Assembly: GCF_000247695.1 (NCBI RefSeq)
Contig: NW_004624844.1
Span: forward strand, 422,623-486,622
Direction: 5' to 3'
Origin: Heterocephalus glaber
Taxonomy: Eukaryota > Chordata > Mammalia > Rodentia > Bathyergidae
DNA: 64,000 bases
The notes under the pieces were generated by a model. That model made no database searches, was not told where the DNA came from, and saw only the letters and a list, made by a program, of their open reading frames with translations. A program made the position numbers and the translations under genes. Within the stretch, counting starts at the first letter, position 1; every line of letters begins with the position of its first letter. Below, in pieces: positions 27,401 through 40,600 of this stretch.

Positions 27401-30400
27401 TAATTTAGCCTGGAACACTTGTGCTGCATTGTGACTTAATAGTTACAGAAAGGACAGATAGTCATCCTGCCTCCAGCAGGCTTGTAAATTAGTGGCAGGC
27501 TTGATAAAATGCCAGGGAACACCAAGTTTGGCTTGCAAGAGGAGCATAATTTGGGAACTAAGAAAAGCCATCATTTGATAGTTGCCAGCCTTGCCTTAGA
27601 GCTAAGTCTGTATGATAGGTGTATGCTCTCGTTGCTGAGTAAATAATGAATGATTGCAGCTCCTGGCATTTTTGCCTTTGCTGTGTAGCAGCAGTGAAGG
27701 GAAGGGGGGTGTTGGGAAATCTACATTCCTACCATGGGTTATAGGATCTTTATAGAAGACTGGAATTCATTTAACTCTCACTGTGTGCAAGGGAGTTTGC
27801 TTAGGCAACATCTTTTTAACACAAGGTAGGATCACATAGAATTAGGGCTGAGTGACACCTGAGAGATCCCTCTTTTTCAACCTACTTGTTTTGGAGACTT
27901 GGAGTTTTAGAAATTTATTGAAATGAAAAGATTTGCCCCAGGTTATCCAACAAGAATTTTTTGTTACAGTTTGAACCTTCCTAATCGGAAATCTGAAATG
28001 CTTCAGGCTTCCAAAACATTTTGAGTTTGGTGCCACAAGCAGAAAATTTTTCGTACTTGACTTCAATGATGAGTGACAGAACCAAGAATACTGTGTTATA
28101 GAAAATTACCTTTAAGCTATGTATATAGCTTGAATATAGTATCCATGAACATTGATGTTTATACTTGGATCCCATTCTTAAAATATGGTATTATGTATAT
28201 GCAAATATTCAGAAATTTGAAACACTTTTTGGCCCAAGCATTTTGGCTAAGGGATACTCAATCTATACTTCATAACTCAAACTCTTTTCTTTCAGAAAAG
28301 AGGGAAGTTATATTGTACCCTGTATAGGACTGTCACTGAGGATGAGTTTTATGGGTTGTTAATGAATGGTAAGCTTGTGAGTCAGGATAAAGATGTTACT
28401 CTTTTTATGCTGATACAGAGATTTTTCCCAGAAATCTCTACCGGGCATTGAACTCGGGACCTTGCGCTTGCAAGGCAAGTGGCGGAACCACTTAGCCAAA
28501 TCCCCAGCAAGGACATTTTGAGAGGGTGCTGGCTATTACAAATTTCGTTGTTAATGTCACTGAGAGCCAAGAAATTAATGTATATGACAGTATGTGAGAT
28601 CACATTTTTCTATGTGATAAAAATAATGTCTTATTAACCTTTTGTTATTTATAATCTTTGCAGGTTGGCAGCCTCGCTGGTTTGTTTTAGATAATGGAAT
28701 CCTATCCTACTATGATTCACAAGATGATGTTTGCAAAGGGAGCAAAGGAAGTATAAAGATGGCAGTCTGTGAAATTAAAGGTAAGTGAAAATATAGAATC
28801 AGAGGAATTTGAAGTTATGTAGTAAAGAGTTCTATAGCATGCCCAGCACAGGGACAAAAGCATTTCTAACCGTGCAGTGATTTTCTGATACCATTTATTT
28901 CCCTAGCAATCAAAAGTGGCTTTTAGCATTGTTCAACACAGGTTTCGATAATTCTCCCTCTATAACTGTACCTAGAATAGAAATGGAAAATAGTCTTCCA
29001 TTTTGGATGTGTGGATGCCACATTAGTGTCCGTGTTGTGTCTGCACGTGTCCCATTTTTTTGCTATAGGGTGGGGAGGTGGGGATCATACTCAGGACCTT
29101 GTGCTTGTGAGGCAGGTGCGATGCCACTGAGCTATATCCCCGGACCCCAAGTGTCCTATTTTATTCTTATAGATAGAAGAGTACTGTAAAGGTTGGGACC
29201 CAAGCTCTGAAGATGATGGGCCCAGCTCTGTGGGGTTTTGATAAAGTACAGATTTGGAGTCCTAAACTTGGGTTCTCTGCTGAATTGGAGATGAGCTCTT
29301 TTGGATGATATAGTTCCCTTTACTTCCAGTAGGGTGGAGCTAAAGCAGTAGGTCATGCTGCAGTTTTCATCATAGCTTCGTGGACCAGTGATTCATTTGT
29401 ATGTATGGTTGGGATGCATGGGACAGAAGTCGGGAAAATGAAATCATACAAAATAGGCCATGCATGATGAAGAATGGCTATAATCCCAGCTGTTTAAGAG
29501 GGTGAGGCAGAAGGATTGAAAGTTTTAGGCCATCCTGGGAAACTTAGGGAGACTCTGTCTCAAAATAAAATTTAAAAGGGCTAGGAATGTAGCTCAGTAG
29601 TAGAGTGTTAGCCTAACCTGTGTAAGGCCCTAGGTTCAAGTTCCAGTACTGCAAAACAAACAGCAACAACAACAACAACACAAGCATCAAAAAGAAAAAA
29701 AAGATAAAAGATTATAGTTTGTCAAACAATTGAAGGCAAGCTAGAGCACTGTAGAACTGAATGTTAAAACTCCCTCCAGGCATTTCTCATTTCTCCTCTC
29801 CAGCTTAAATACTTGTTTTTCGTTAAGGGTTGCTCTTTTGACATGGTGAGCTCTTGCTCATAGCTGCCAAATACTCCAGAGTCATTGTACTGTTCCATGC
29901 ATTTTCTTATTTAAATTAAACCAAAGCAGCAGCTAATGCATTGTGCTGCATTTTCCAGGGCTAGATTGCTATTTTCAGTTAATTCTTAGTAAGGTTTACC
30001 CAAGGAGATAAAACAGATTTTTCTTTTTAGGTGCATATTCTTTAGCTACACATCTGGTTTCTCACTTTCATCTCAGAATTTACTAATGTTATGGCTTTTT
30101 CAGTATTAGTGATTCTTAGTGTTGGGTAATGTGTCATGTTGGGAGCTTTCTCCAAACTGCACATGCCTTCTAGGTGATTGTACAGTAGTATCAAGTTCCC
30201 CTAAGTTGAAAATTACTAATGTACTAGTGGATAGGGGTTATGGCTGTATAAGATACAGAAGCACTTCAGCCTGATGTATCATTTCTTGTGTATTCGCTAC
30301 GTGAGGTAGAGTTTTGTTGTTTATTTTTAACAGACATACTAAAACGTGCTACTTAGTGTTGGCTTTTCATGTACTGGTTTTTTGAGTCTGTACAACTCAA

Positions 30401-33400
30401 TTTCAACTACTGTCACCAGCTATAACATTTCAGAAGTCCTCTTTTAGAATTTCCTTAGGAGTCTGTTGATAAATACACCTAAAAAGCTTATTTGGAACAT
30501 TAGTTTTTCTTTTAAAACTGGTGGTTTTATTTCATCTTGTCCCCTGATTTAATTCCACATGCAGTTTGATCAAAATTTCATTTACAGTTCAAGTATTTTT
30601 CAGCTTCGAGGATATTTAAAAAACAGCTGCAGAATTCTAAGTCAATTCGAAAATAGTTTCAAGCCATGGCAGCATTTTTTTGTTGTTGTTTGTTTAATCA
30701 TTTTACTGAAGAATAATATATGCACAGGAAAGGTTGTTGAAGAGTGTTAAAAGGGAAAGCATGAATGTAGGCACTACTAAGGTCGAAAATGAGGGTGTTG
30801 CCAGCAGCTTAGAAGCCTGCCCCATGGGATCCCCTGAGCCACTGATCACCTTAAACAATAATCAGTCATCTGACTTTCATAACTGCATGTAAGTGTTGTC
30901 TACCTTTAAATATTTTATAACTGGAACAGTTCAGTATTTTCTTTTGTGTCTGGCTTCTTTTATTCAATGTTGGTTTGTAAAATTTACCCATATTGTTCCA
31001 TATAACTGTAGTTCAGTCATTCTTACTGTGCAATATTCCATTCTGTGAATCTCTCACAATTAGTGTATCTGTTCTAGTACTGAAGGATTTGGGGGATGTT
31101 TCCATTTTAAGCCACCATGAATATTTTTTTTAACTAAAAAATGTATGTACATATTTATTATTTTAACTATTATTAAGTGTAGACTACAGTAGTATTGAGA
31201 ACATTCTTGTATATTTCTTTTCTGACCAGCATATATCTAGAAGCAAGTAAAATTGCTGAGGCATTGAGTATTTCATACATTCAGCTTTAACTTGTGTTAA
31301 AGAAAAAATTATTTTTGGCAGATAACGGGAGGATGACTGTGATCAAAATACATTGTAATGAACCCCCCATCACGTGAAACCAGTGGGGAGGTAGGTAGTG
31401 GAGGGAAAGTAGGTCATGTGGGAGTACAGATCTGTCAAAATGAAACCCATTAATCTGTATAACCAATATGCACTAATAAAAAATGTGGGAAAAATTATTT
31501 TTGACATTTGTTAAAACATAAGGTACACTTTAGGACTGTGATAATAGATAAAATAAGGACTGTTTTAATGAGGTTTTACAGTAAAGGAGAGGGATTGAGC
31601 TGAACTTCTAATGCAACAAAGAGAAGTGGGAATTTATAGCCAAAGCAGGGCTCAGGATTGGCAGATGACAAGTTATTAAGAAGAAACCTCAGGGACAAGT
31701 GGGAATTTTAGCTAAACCATCCTATCAGGACTTGCTGAAGGCAGGCCAGGGTGATCATTTATTCCCCGGGAAATGGTAAGAAATGAAGAATTTGGTCAAA
31801 GATAAAAGGTGATGTGATACTGAGGGTGGGTTTTTTTTTTGTCTCAATTGACTTAACAGGGTTCTTTTTTTATTTATTACTTGTTCATTTATATTTATTT
31901 GAAAAGAATATTTATAAACAAATGATAATAATAGTGAGAAAAAGCTGACTTCATACAAGAAGTACTTTTCTCATACAAGAAAGAGTTTTTGCTGAAACTG
32001 GTCTCTACCAGCATGGAGATGGAAGCTCAGTGCAGCATGGGACTCACAAGAGCCTGACTGAAATTTGGTTAAGAAGGTGATCTTTTTCTTAGGTAATGCT
32101 AAACTCTTTTTCCAGCGTGCTTATGTCAGCTTATTCTTCACCAGCAGAATGTGAGAATTCTAGTTGCTTTATGTTGTTGCCAAAACCTGGTCTTATCAGT
32201 GTTTAAAATTCGAAGTATTTCTAGTGTGTATAGTAGTATCTCATGGTGGTTTAACTTGTATCTCAATAACTAATGATGAGGATTTTTTTTTTTTTTTGGT
32301 ATTAAGTGGCCATTTGAATATCGTCCTGTTTTGAATTCTCTTTTGAAGTCTTTGGCCCATTTTCTAAACTTGGTTATCTTTCATGTTAATTTGTAAGAAT
32401 TTGTATAATCATGAGTCTTTTTCCCACTCTGTAGTTTGTAGTTTCATTCTGCTACTGATGTCTTTTGATGAACAGTTGTTCTTAATTTTGATGGTTTAAT
32501 TAATTTTTATTAGAGCTTTTTATGTCCCACTTAAGATATCTTCTGCATTACTTTCTTCAAGGTTTAGTGGTTTGCATTTTATATGTAGGTCTGTAGCAGG
32601 TCTGTAATTAACTTAAAATATATGTTTGTGAAGAGAGTCAGGTAGGAGTCAAGATTAATTTTTTTTCCCATATGAATAACCAATTGACTGAGCCTATCTA
32701 TTGAAAATAGTAAGCTTTTCCCCATTGCACTGGAGGGATATCTTTGTCACAGTGTTGTATGTTCTAGAGTATTCTGTTCCCCTGTTTTCTATTTTTGTGT
32801 CAGTATCACACAATGTTAAATAATTTAGCTTTATAATCTTGGTATCTCATAGCCTAATTCTTTTAATTATTCATTTTTTATTATTGTCTTGGCTATTATT
32901 GTGCCTTTGTATTTTTTATACATTTTAGATTATGCTTCCACATATCTACTGGAATTTTGATTGGAATGACATTAAATCTGTAGGTCAATTTAAGAATTTT
33001 ATTCTTAACAATGTTGGGTCTTTTGATCCTTTAATGTGATATATCCTTATATGTAATTTAGGTATTTGATTTCTTTAAGTAATGCTTTGAAATTCTGTGT
33101 ATTGAGGTCTTGTTCATCATTTTCCCCCCAGAGACTTGATGTTTTGGAGGCATCATTTTAAAATTTGCCTTCTCAGGTGACACCTTGGAGGTGATCACCC
33201 TTGAGTGGATGCATAAATTCTGATATGATTAAAAGTGAGTTAGTTTAGTTTCACTTTTAGCAAATACGATTTGAAATTAGAGCATTGTTTTAAGGTGGAT
33301 ATTGGTTCTTTCACTAAATTTAGCAGTTAGCAAAAAAAATCCTTGAGGTTTGGAATTTCACTAGTTTTGTCCCAGTGTGAAAATCTTTTGTACTTATCAT

Positions 33401-36400
33401 TGATTGTTGCATGGTTACAACTTCCAGTATCTACATCCATGTAAGTAGACTAGGGCAGCAAAGGTTTTGTGGTACTTATTTGCCACTGAACATCCAGTCA
33501 AGATTCTCAGTATAATTGTTTCTCTAAGTTAGGGCTTCTGCCAGACTTTGTAGGCACTTGTAATTTGACCCTACCCAGCTTGTCCAATTTTGAATATGAA
33601 TATTACATGGCTATACAACACAAGATGCCTTTTAGACTTGTTTCCTAATTTCCTCAGTACATCTTGTGTTTATATCCTCATTTAGGTTTTTTCTTATGCC
33701 GTTTTTCTCCTAATTCTTGCTGTCGTCAAATCTTGCTCTTGAAGCTGAAGCCTTCTTAAAACTTCCTATCTTTTGTTACCATTCTTGTATAATTACACAT
33801 GAAACCTCTGACCAACAAATTCAACATTTCAGTGTACTAATTATTTTTGATGTGTCAGTTTGCTTCCCTGGCTATACTGTCAGTTCCTTAAGGGTAGCAA
33901 CTCCCTTTTCTTACTATTTCTCTTTCCCTTCACCAGCACTGTTCTGCGCTGAGTAAGTACTTGTTGATTGTTGACGGTGTAAGCACAGTTTCACCCTACA
34001 ACAGAGACTTGGGATCGGCTCAGCATAATTCTTGATTAACTCTTCTTTGAGTATTAGAAGGTATACGTGTGTGTGTAAGAGAGGAGGTGAAAGTAGAGGG
34101 AGAGTTATGACCTTAATTAGGGGCATATCATAGAGCTACTGTTCTCATGGAAAGTGGCCATGATTACCATTTATTTCATTCCTCCTGTATTCCAGGCACT
34201 ACCCTAGGTTTAGGCATACCAGAGCATAGATTCTGCTTTCAAACAAGTCAATAAAAAATGTGTAATATGTGCGACATGCATTATATGTGTATTTAAGGCG
34301 TACAGCTGGCCCCAAAGGAGTGTCTTACTTCTCAGTAGTTAATTTATCACTGTTTTCTCTTTTGTATGCTGTTATTGATTGGGTAGCATTGTCTCCTGGG
34401 GTTTCTGAGCATGGTGGTTTGAAGGCTGCCCCTGGCTGGGCTCTTAGGGACCAGCACGACCAGTGTTGTGAGTCATGGTTTGTTGTTTTATGTGTGTGAG
34501 GCATCTAATACAGCGTCGTGTAAGAGTGGTGATTGGATTTTCCCCAAATTTCTTAAGTCTATAACTGTGTTTTTGCTTTGTTTGTCATCACAGTTCATTC
34601 AGCAGACAACACAAGAATGGAATTAATCATTCCAGGAGAGCAGCATTTCTACATGAAGGCAGTAAATGCAGCTGAAAGACAGAGGTGGCTGGTTGCCCTG
34701 GGGAGCTCCAAAGCATGTTTGACTGATACTAGGACTAAAAAAGAAAAAGGTAAGTATAATTTTCCCTCTTGTGATGAGTGTATTCTTTAACATAAATATA
34801 AATTACCCTGTTACTTTTAGTTTTCTATTCCAAGGAAATAAATAATAAGTAGAAGAAGACTTACATGTGTGGATCATCCTAGTAAAAATTTTGTAAACAC
34901 TATAAAGGTATAAATTTACGTCAGTGTTCAGTAAATTAGTGCTTCCATTGGCTGATATATTATTATGCAGAGAATAAAATATCTATAGGGAATTTTAATG
35001 ATGTGAGAAAATGCCCAAGGTTAAAAGCAGAACTCAAAATTACACTTATAGTATTCAGGAAAGGTATATAAGAATTGGTTAAGTTACATCTCGAAAGGGA
35101 ATTTGTGAGATTAGCTTTTCATACTACATCCTTTGATACCTTGACTTTATTATGGACATATATTGTCAATTCAAAAAATAAATAAATAAATAAATAGATA
35201 GATAGCTAAGCAAATAATTTATGGTGTTAGTCTAATTATATGTAGATTAAATGTGAAAACAGTGACAGTATATCTTAATAGTGAGGTTGCAGTTTGATTT
35301 TTCTTTTCTGTATTTTTTCTTCTATTTTCTAAAATTTTTCATTGAGCATATATTACTTTTACATTTAAAAACAATATTAAGATAAATTAGTGAGAACAGT
35401 TACTGATACTGAAAAATGGAGACTGAGGATGGAATGTCTAACTATTCAAATATACAAAAGAACATCATGGATAAAGTATAGCTAAGATTAGGATAAGAAG
35501 GAATGGATACTCACAATAGCAGAAGGGAAGAAACAACCCAAATATCCATAGGTAGATGAATGGATAAGCAAAATATGGTATCTAGGGCTGGGGATTTAGC
35601 TTAGTGGTTCCGGCACCTGCCTCGAAAGCGCAAGGTCCCGAGTTCGATCCCTGGTACCAAAAAAAAAAATGTATCTATACACATACAGTGGGGTATTATT
35701 CACCCTTAAAAAAGGACACACACTACAACATGAACAAATCTTGAAGACATTATGCTAAGTGAAATAAGCCCATCACAAAAGGACAAATACTGTATGATTT
35801 CCTTATATGAAATACTGTGGATAAATTATACAGGCAGATAGTAGAATGTGGGGCAGAGCCAACAGGGAGCAGGGATTGGGATTAGTATTTAATGAATGCA
35901 GAGTTTCTGTTGGGAGAGATGAAAAAGGTCTGGAGATAGCTGATGGTAATGGTTGTATAAAATTTAAGTGTACTTAATGCCAAGGAACCGTATATTTGAA
36001 GATGGTTAAAATGGTTAGGGATATTTTACAGAACTAAAGAAGGAACAGACTTAAATTTGGGCAATAATTGATTTAGGTTAGCTCAAACGTGCAGGTAGAG
36101 CTGCTTAGGTATATTCTGGCAAAAGTGGCTTTGTGGCTAGGACCCCAAAGCAGTGCCACTGGCCGAGAAGCACCAGAATCCACTATTAAATAATTTTTTC
36201 TTTAGAGCATTTACTTCTAACTTAAAGGATATGGCCCTGTGAGTGGCTGAGATGATGACTGGATATTTAGTTTGTCTGGAGTTATTAAGGAGAAGAAAGT
36301 AAGCTCTTTATAAAAATTGTGAAAACAATGTAATGTGAAAATGAAGCTGAAAACAACAGAAGATAAACATGTTTATATACCATAGTTTTAATTGCATAAA

Positions 36401-37577
36401 AATTAAATATTTCAGTATGCTAAACTATACAATAAAGAAAGTTGAAAGAAAGCTAATTCTGAATCTGGAAAGTATTTGGAGTATATAAGCTAGGCAAAAG
36501 ACAATTATTATCTTTAAGGTGTAAGAACTTTTATAAATTAGCAACTTATATGATAAGAGAAAACAAGCATCAGAGTTGAAAAAGTGTGTGAAGGCCAGAA
36601 ATGCTAATTCATAAAACAAGAAATACAGGCACTTTTCAAATGGAAGAGGACAGATCCAGTGATCATCACTTTGTCTCTGTAAATCAGTCTACTTAAACTT
36701 CGTGGCAGACTTAGGATTGTCAATTTTTTTTCCCAACTATTGAAAGAGAAGATGATTCTTAGGGCCCTTAAGATCCTATTTCCAAGGTCTCTCATCTCTT
36801 AAGCTGTAGGTAATTGTACTTATTGCCATATTTTTAAAATAGCATTTTGTTTGTTGTTCAAAGAATGTGAAACTGATCTGATTGAATGGTGGTTTATGGT
36901 CCTTTCAGAAATAAGTGAAACCAGTGAATCTCTGAAAACCAAAATGTCTGAACTTCGCCTCTACTGTGACCTCCTAATGCAACAGGTTCATACAATCCAG
37001 GAATTTGTTCACCATGATGAGAGTCATTCATCTCCCAGTGTAGAGGTATCAGCAGAGTGCATCCTTTCATGTCTGGTTGTGTTTTGTACCACACTGGCCT
37101 GTCCTTGTGCATCCCAGAGGATGAGAGAGAAGCATCTTCACATGACTTGTGTCTTGCTATTCTGGCCTTTCCCTACTGTACAGACTCTGGAAATCTGTAG
37201 CTTTTGCTAGGAAGTGTGTCTGTGGCCTGAGTCAAGCATGAAGCAGCACATTTCTCCTGGGAAGCAGAGCCTGTCTTTGCAGCCAGTGACAGTTTGGAGG
37301 ATGGAGTGTGCGGGTGGGTGGGGGCAATTCAGGCTTTGTCCTTTGGGCCCAATGCATTTGACAACTGCAATTCTCTTTCTTTTGGTCATAAGGCCCCAGC
37401 TTCCGGTGAGAGCTCATAACTTATCCACCAAGGGGCTCTCGGATGTTCTACTTCTGTGACCACCTTCAGGATTCTCATAGTTAGAATATAGTTTGGGTTA
37501 GGTTTCTCTAAAATGTATATACACATATATATATATGTATATATATGTGTGTGTGTATATATATATGTGTATATATA

Positions 37578-37626
<49 letters not shown>

Positions 37627-40600
37627 GGTACCGGAGATGGAACTCAAGACCTTGCGCTTGCGAGGCAGGCAGCGGAACCACTGAGCTAAATCCCCAGTCC
37701 CTCTAAAATACATTTTTATACAGCTTTTCAATATATTTGGTTTAAATGCAAAATTTATTTTTCTTTGAATTTAATTTCATACATAATTGACATAAGAAAT
37801 GGACATTTCTTATTGCTGCACTGCTTTAACTTTCTCAGGTAGTGCATTTTAATTAATTAATTTGGTACTGGGGACCAAACTCAGGACCTTGCACTTGCCA
37901 GACAGGTGTGGCACCACTGAGCTAAATCCTCAGTCCAGGTAGTGTAATTTAAATTCCCAGGTTTAACCGTACCCTAGTAAAGTGTCCACTGGAGATAATG
38001 TTTCATCACTTGATAAGGACATGTATGATTCCATGTAGTTGTGCGTGACTTTGTTCAAGTCTTCGTGTGTAATTTTTCAGAACATGAATGAAGCCTCTTC
38101 TCTGCTCAGTGCCACATGTAACACATTCATCACGACGCTTGAGGAATGTGTGAAGATAGCAAATGCCAAGTTTAAGCCTGAGATGTTTCAACTGCCCCAT
38201 CCGGATCCTTTGGTTTCTCCTGTATCACCTTCTCCTGTTCAAATGGTTGGAACTTCTTGATTTTCCTCTAGTGATACCTTATCTGGGTTTTTGTTTTTAT
38301 TTTTAAGGGTGTGTCTTAGTTACTTTCTCATTGCTGGGGCAAAATGCTTGTCACCCACAACTCTTAAGGAGGAGCGGTTTATTTTGGCTCACAGTTTCTA
38401 TAAACCTCTACAGGGTTCAGTCCGTAATCAGGGGCTTCAAGGTAGGGTGGCATGGCGGAGGAGGCTTGCTTACACCATGGCAGGCAAGCAGAGAGAGGTG
38501 AAATGGGGAGGAGGGTACCCTGCCAGGCTACTCCTGCAGTGACCCACCTCCACACAGGAGGAGGCTTCACTTCCCAACATCACCTTTAGCTAGAAACTCA
38601 CTGTGGATGTGGATTAGTCACACCCTCATGATCCAGTCACCTTACCAAAGCCCCTCCTATGAGTGCATGAGGCTTTAGGGGGACATCTAGGTATAATCCA
38701 TGACAGGGTGGCAACAGACAGTGGACAGGAAACAGTGGGTGAATTCCTTTCTTTGTTCTCATATTCTGTGTGGGATCCTCTCAACTGATGAGCTCGGTAT
38801 GTGTGACAGTGTCCTGATCCCCTTCCTCTTGGAGGGTGCTGTATTGCCTGCCCCTGAGCTGCTTTAGCCATTGACCTCTGGGTACCAGGAAAGCATTATA
38901 ATGCTGTGTGTGCTGTGATGCAGAAAAGGTTGGGAGCACTCTTCCACTTGACAGTGGGGAAATCTTTTACTCATGACGAGATACAATTAAGCATATCTTT
39001 GAAGGAGTTGGGGGGGACTTGAAGCATGTTCCAATGGGAACAGTATTCTCCGGTCAGCATTTGGATTTGAACCCTCCCAGTAATCTGTGGTCCTCAGTTT
39101 CTTCATCTGTAAAATAAAGTGTCTTTTACATCAGAAGGCCATTGTGAAGGATCTGACCTGCTTAATGCTGTGTCTAATGTTAGTTTCTTACTCCTGATTA
39201 CCCTGAATAACTAGAGCTCTTTTTGCCGAGGATAGTGGATTGTTGCCTAATTTATGTAAGAGCATTCTTTTCTAATCAGTGTATGATGGACCAATAATGT
39301 CCTGTGAGACAAGTCTACTATGAAAATGAGTTTTATTGTCACATTCGTTGGGAAAACTTTGGTTGACTTAATGAATTGGGTTTTTCTGTCCCAATCTGAG
39401 AGGGACAGTCTGCTAGGATGTCTCAGAACCTCTGTTTTGTTTGTTTTGTTTTTTGTTTTTTGTTTTGTAGTGCTGGGAATTGAACATGCTAGCAAGCATT
39501 CTACCACTAAGGTACATCCCCTGGCCTTTTAATTTTTTTTATTTTTTGAGACAGACTCACTAAATTGCCCAAGCTGGCATTCAACTTGTAATCCTGCCTC
39601 AGCCTCCTGAGTATCTGAGATTACAGGTGTGTACCACTATGCCTGGCTTTCAGAGCCTATCCTATGTTAAAAGTGTATTATAAATCTCTAAGAGGGAGAA
39701 GTGTAGTGCGCATTGTTTGTGAATTTTATTTGACATTTTAATCCTTTTTGCTTATTTTTGAATACCCTCTGACTGTGAGTATCAGTAGGACAAAATATTG
39801 CTTTTTTAGAACAATTGTAAATATACTGTAAGCCAATAAGTAGCTTGGATAATTGAATGAAACCGCTCTTGAGATGGCTGTGTAGTGCTGTGTTCCTGAG
39901 GTAGGTATACTAGGGATACTCTTTTTTTTTTTTTAAGATTTACTTTATAGAGTCATGCAAAAACACCTCAAAGTTCCCTCAGTTTTGCATTGAACTTGTC
40001 AAGAAATGTGTTCAGAGAAGTCATACAAGTTTTGTGTATAAGAAACTATCTCTGTTCGTTTATTTTTTCAGTACTAGGGGTTGAACTTGGGACCTTTACA
40101 CCAAGCTACATCCCCAGACCCTCTTTTTAATTTATTTTGAGACAAAGTCTAAGAAGTCACAAAGTTACCCGCTGGGCTGGAACTTGCAGTCTCCTGCCTC
40201 AGCCTCCCAGAATGCTGGGATTACAGGTGTGTGGTACCATGCCTGGCTTAGAACTGTCTCTTTTATGCCAGTCTTTTATTAGTAAAAAAATTGCAAGGTA
40301 TTTAGTGTTAATCTAGGACTAATGGGTTAGAGGCTGCTTATTCTTCCTAGCTGTGCCACTTGGCATGATGCAAAAAGCAAGAGTTGCAGATTCTGGTACT
40401 GTTTCTGGCAGCACTTAACCTGGAAGTCAAGGTCAGACAGATGTCAAGGGCAACGTGTTTTGTTAAGAATAGTGTGTTATTTATTGATATGAAAATATTT
40501 TATATAAAAACTTACTGACATGAAAGCTGGACTATTTGAGAATTCCATATTTAATCTGATCTCTGTAACCAGTTTATGTAGTTAATCCCCCAGTTTAGCA

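Larger units (their letters stand above)
24472..28663 (+). other. PLEKHA3: PLEKHA3 intron 1
   Basis: The first 250 bp are CpG island, then AT-rich sequence. Repeats seen are a B1-dID (26185-26382), a MIR/L2-like relic (26950-27075) and an ID SINE (28430-28510). About 24.8-26.1 and 27.1-28.4 kb hold nothing I recognise. Confidence 0.75.
30840..33125 (-). mobile_element. Ancient L1M element, antisense, interrupted
   Basis: The left part (30840-31300) has L1 3' blocks such as 'cttttgtgtctggcttcttt', 'atatctagaagcaagtaaaa' and 'attgctgaggcattgagtat'. The right part (about 32090-33125) resumes at 'aggtaatgctaaactctttt' and continues into ORF2-antisense blocks such as 'gtggccatttgaatatcgtc', 'gattggaatgacattaaatc' and 'gtaggtcaatttaagaattt'. 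The two parts join in consensus order, so the sequence between them was inserted later. Confidence 0.65.
28781..34593 (+). other. PLEKHA3: PLEKHA3 intron 2
   Basis: A 5.8-kb intron with ID (29059-29150), B1-dID (29460-29655) and a long antisense L1M (30840-33125) split by about 0.8 kb of inserted DNA. About 29.7-30.8 and 33.2-34.6 kb are otherwise unassigned, apart from a possible MIR/L2 relic near 34175-34260. Confidence 0.75.
34750..36908 (+). other. PLEKHA3: PLEKHA3 intron 3
   Basis: Contains an (AAAT)n/(GATA)n stretch at 35174-35207 and a sense L1MA 3' end with an ID SINE inside (35515-36030). The remainder is AT-rich without recognised features. Confidence 0.75.

Noticed and set aside
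36851..37210. 119-codon open frame through PLEKHA3 exon 4
   Set aside because: Only 36909-37045 is exon. The extensions on both sides cross a good acceptor and donor.
37511..37612. CRISPR-like or other prokaryotic repeat system
   Set aside because: The repeats are simple dinucleotide arrays with no spacers. Everything in the window is vertebrate nuclear DNA.
37498..37731. Open frame rich in Ile, Tyr and His
   Set aside because: It translates a (TA/TG)n microsatellite and an ID SINE.
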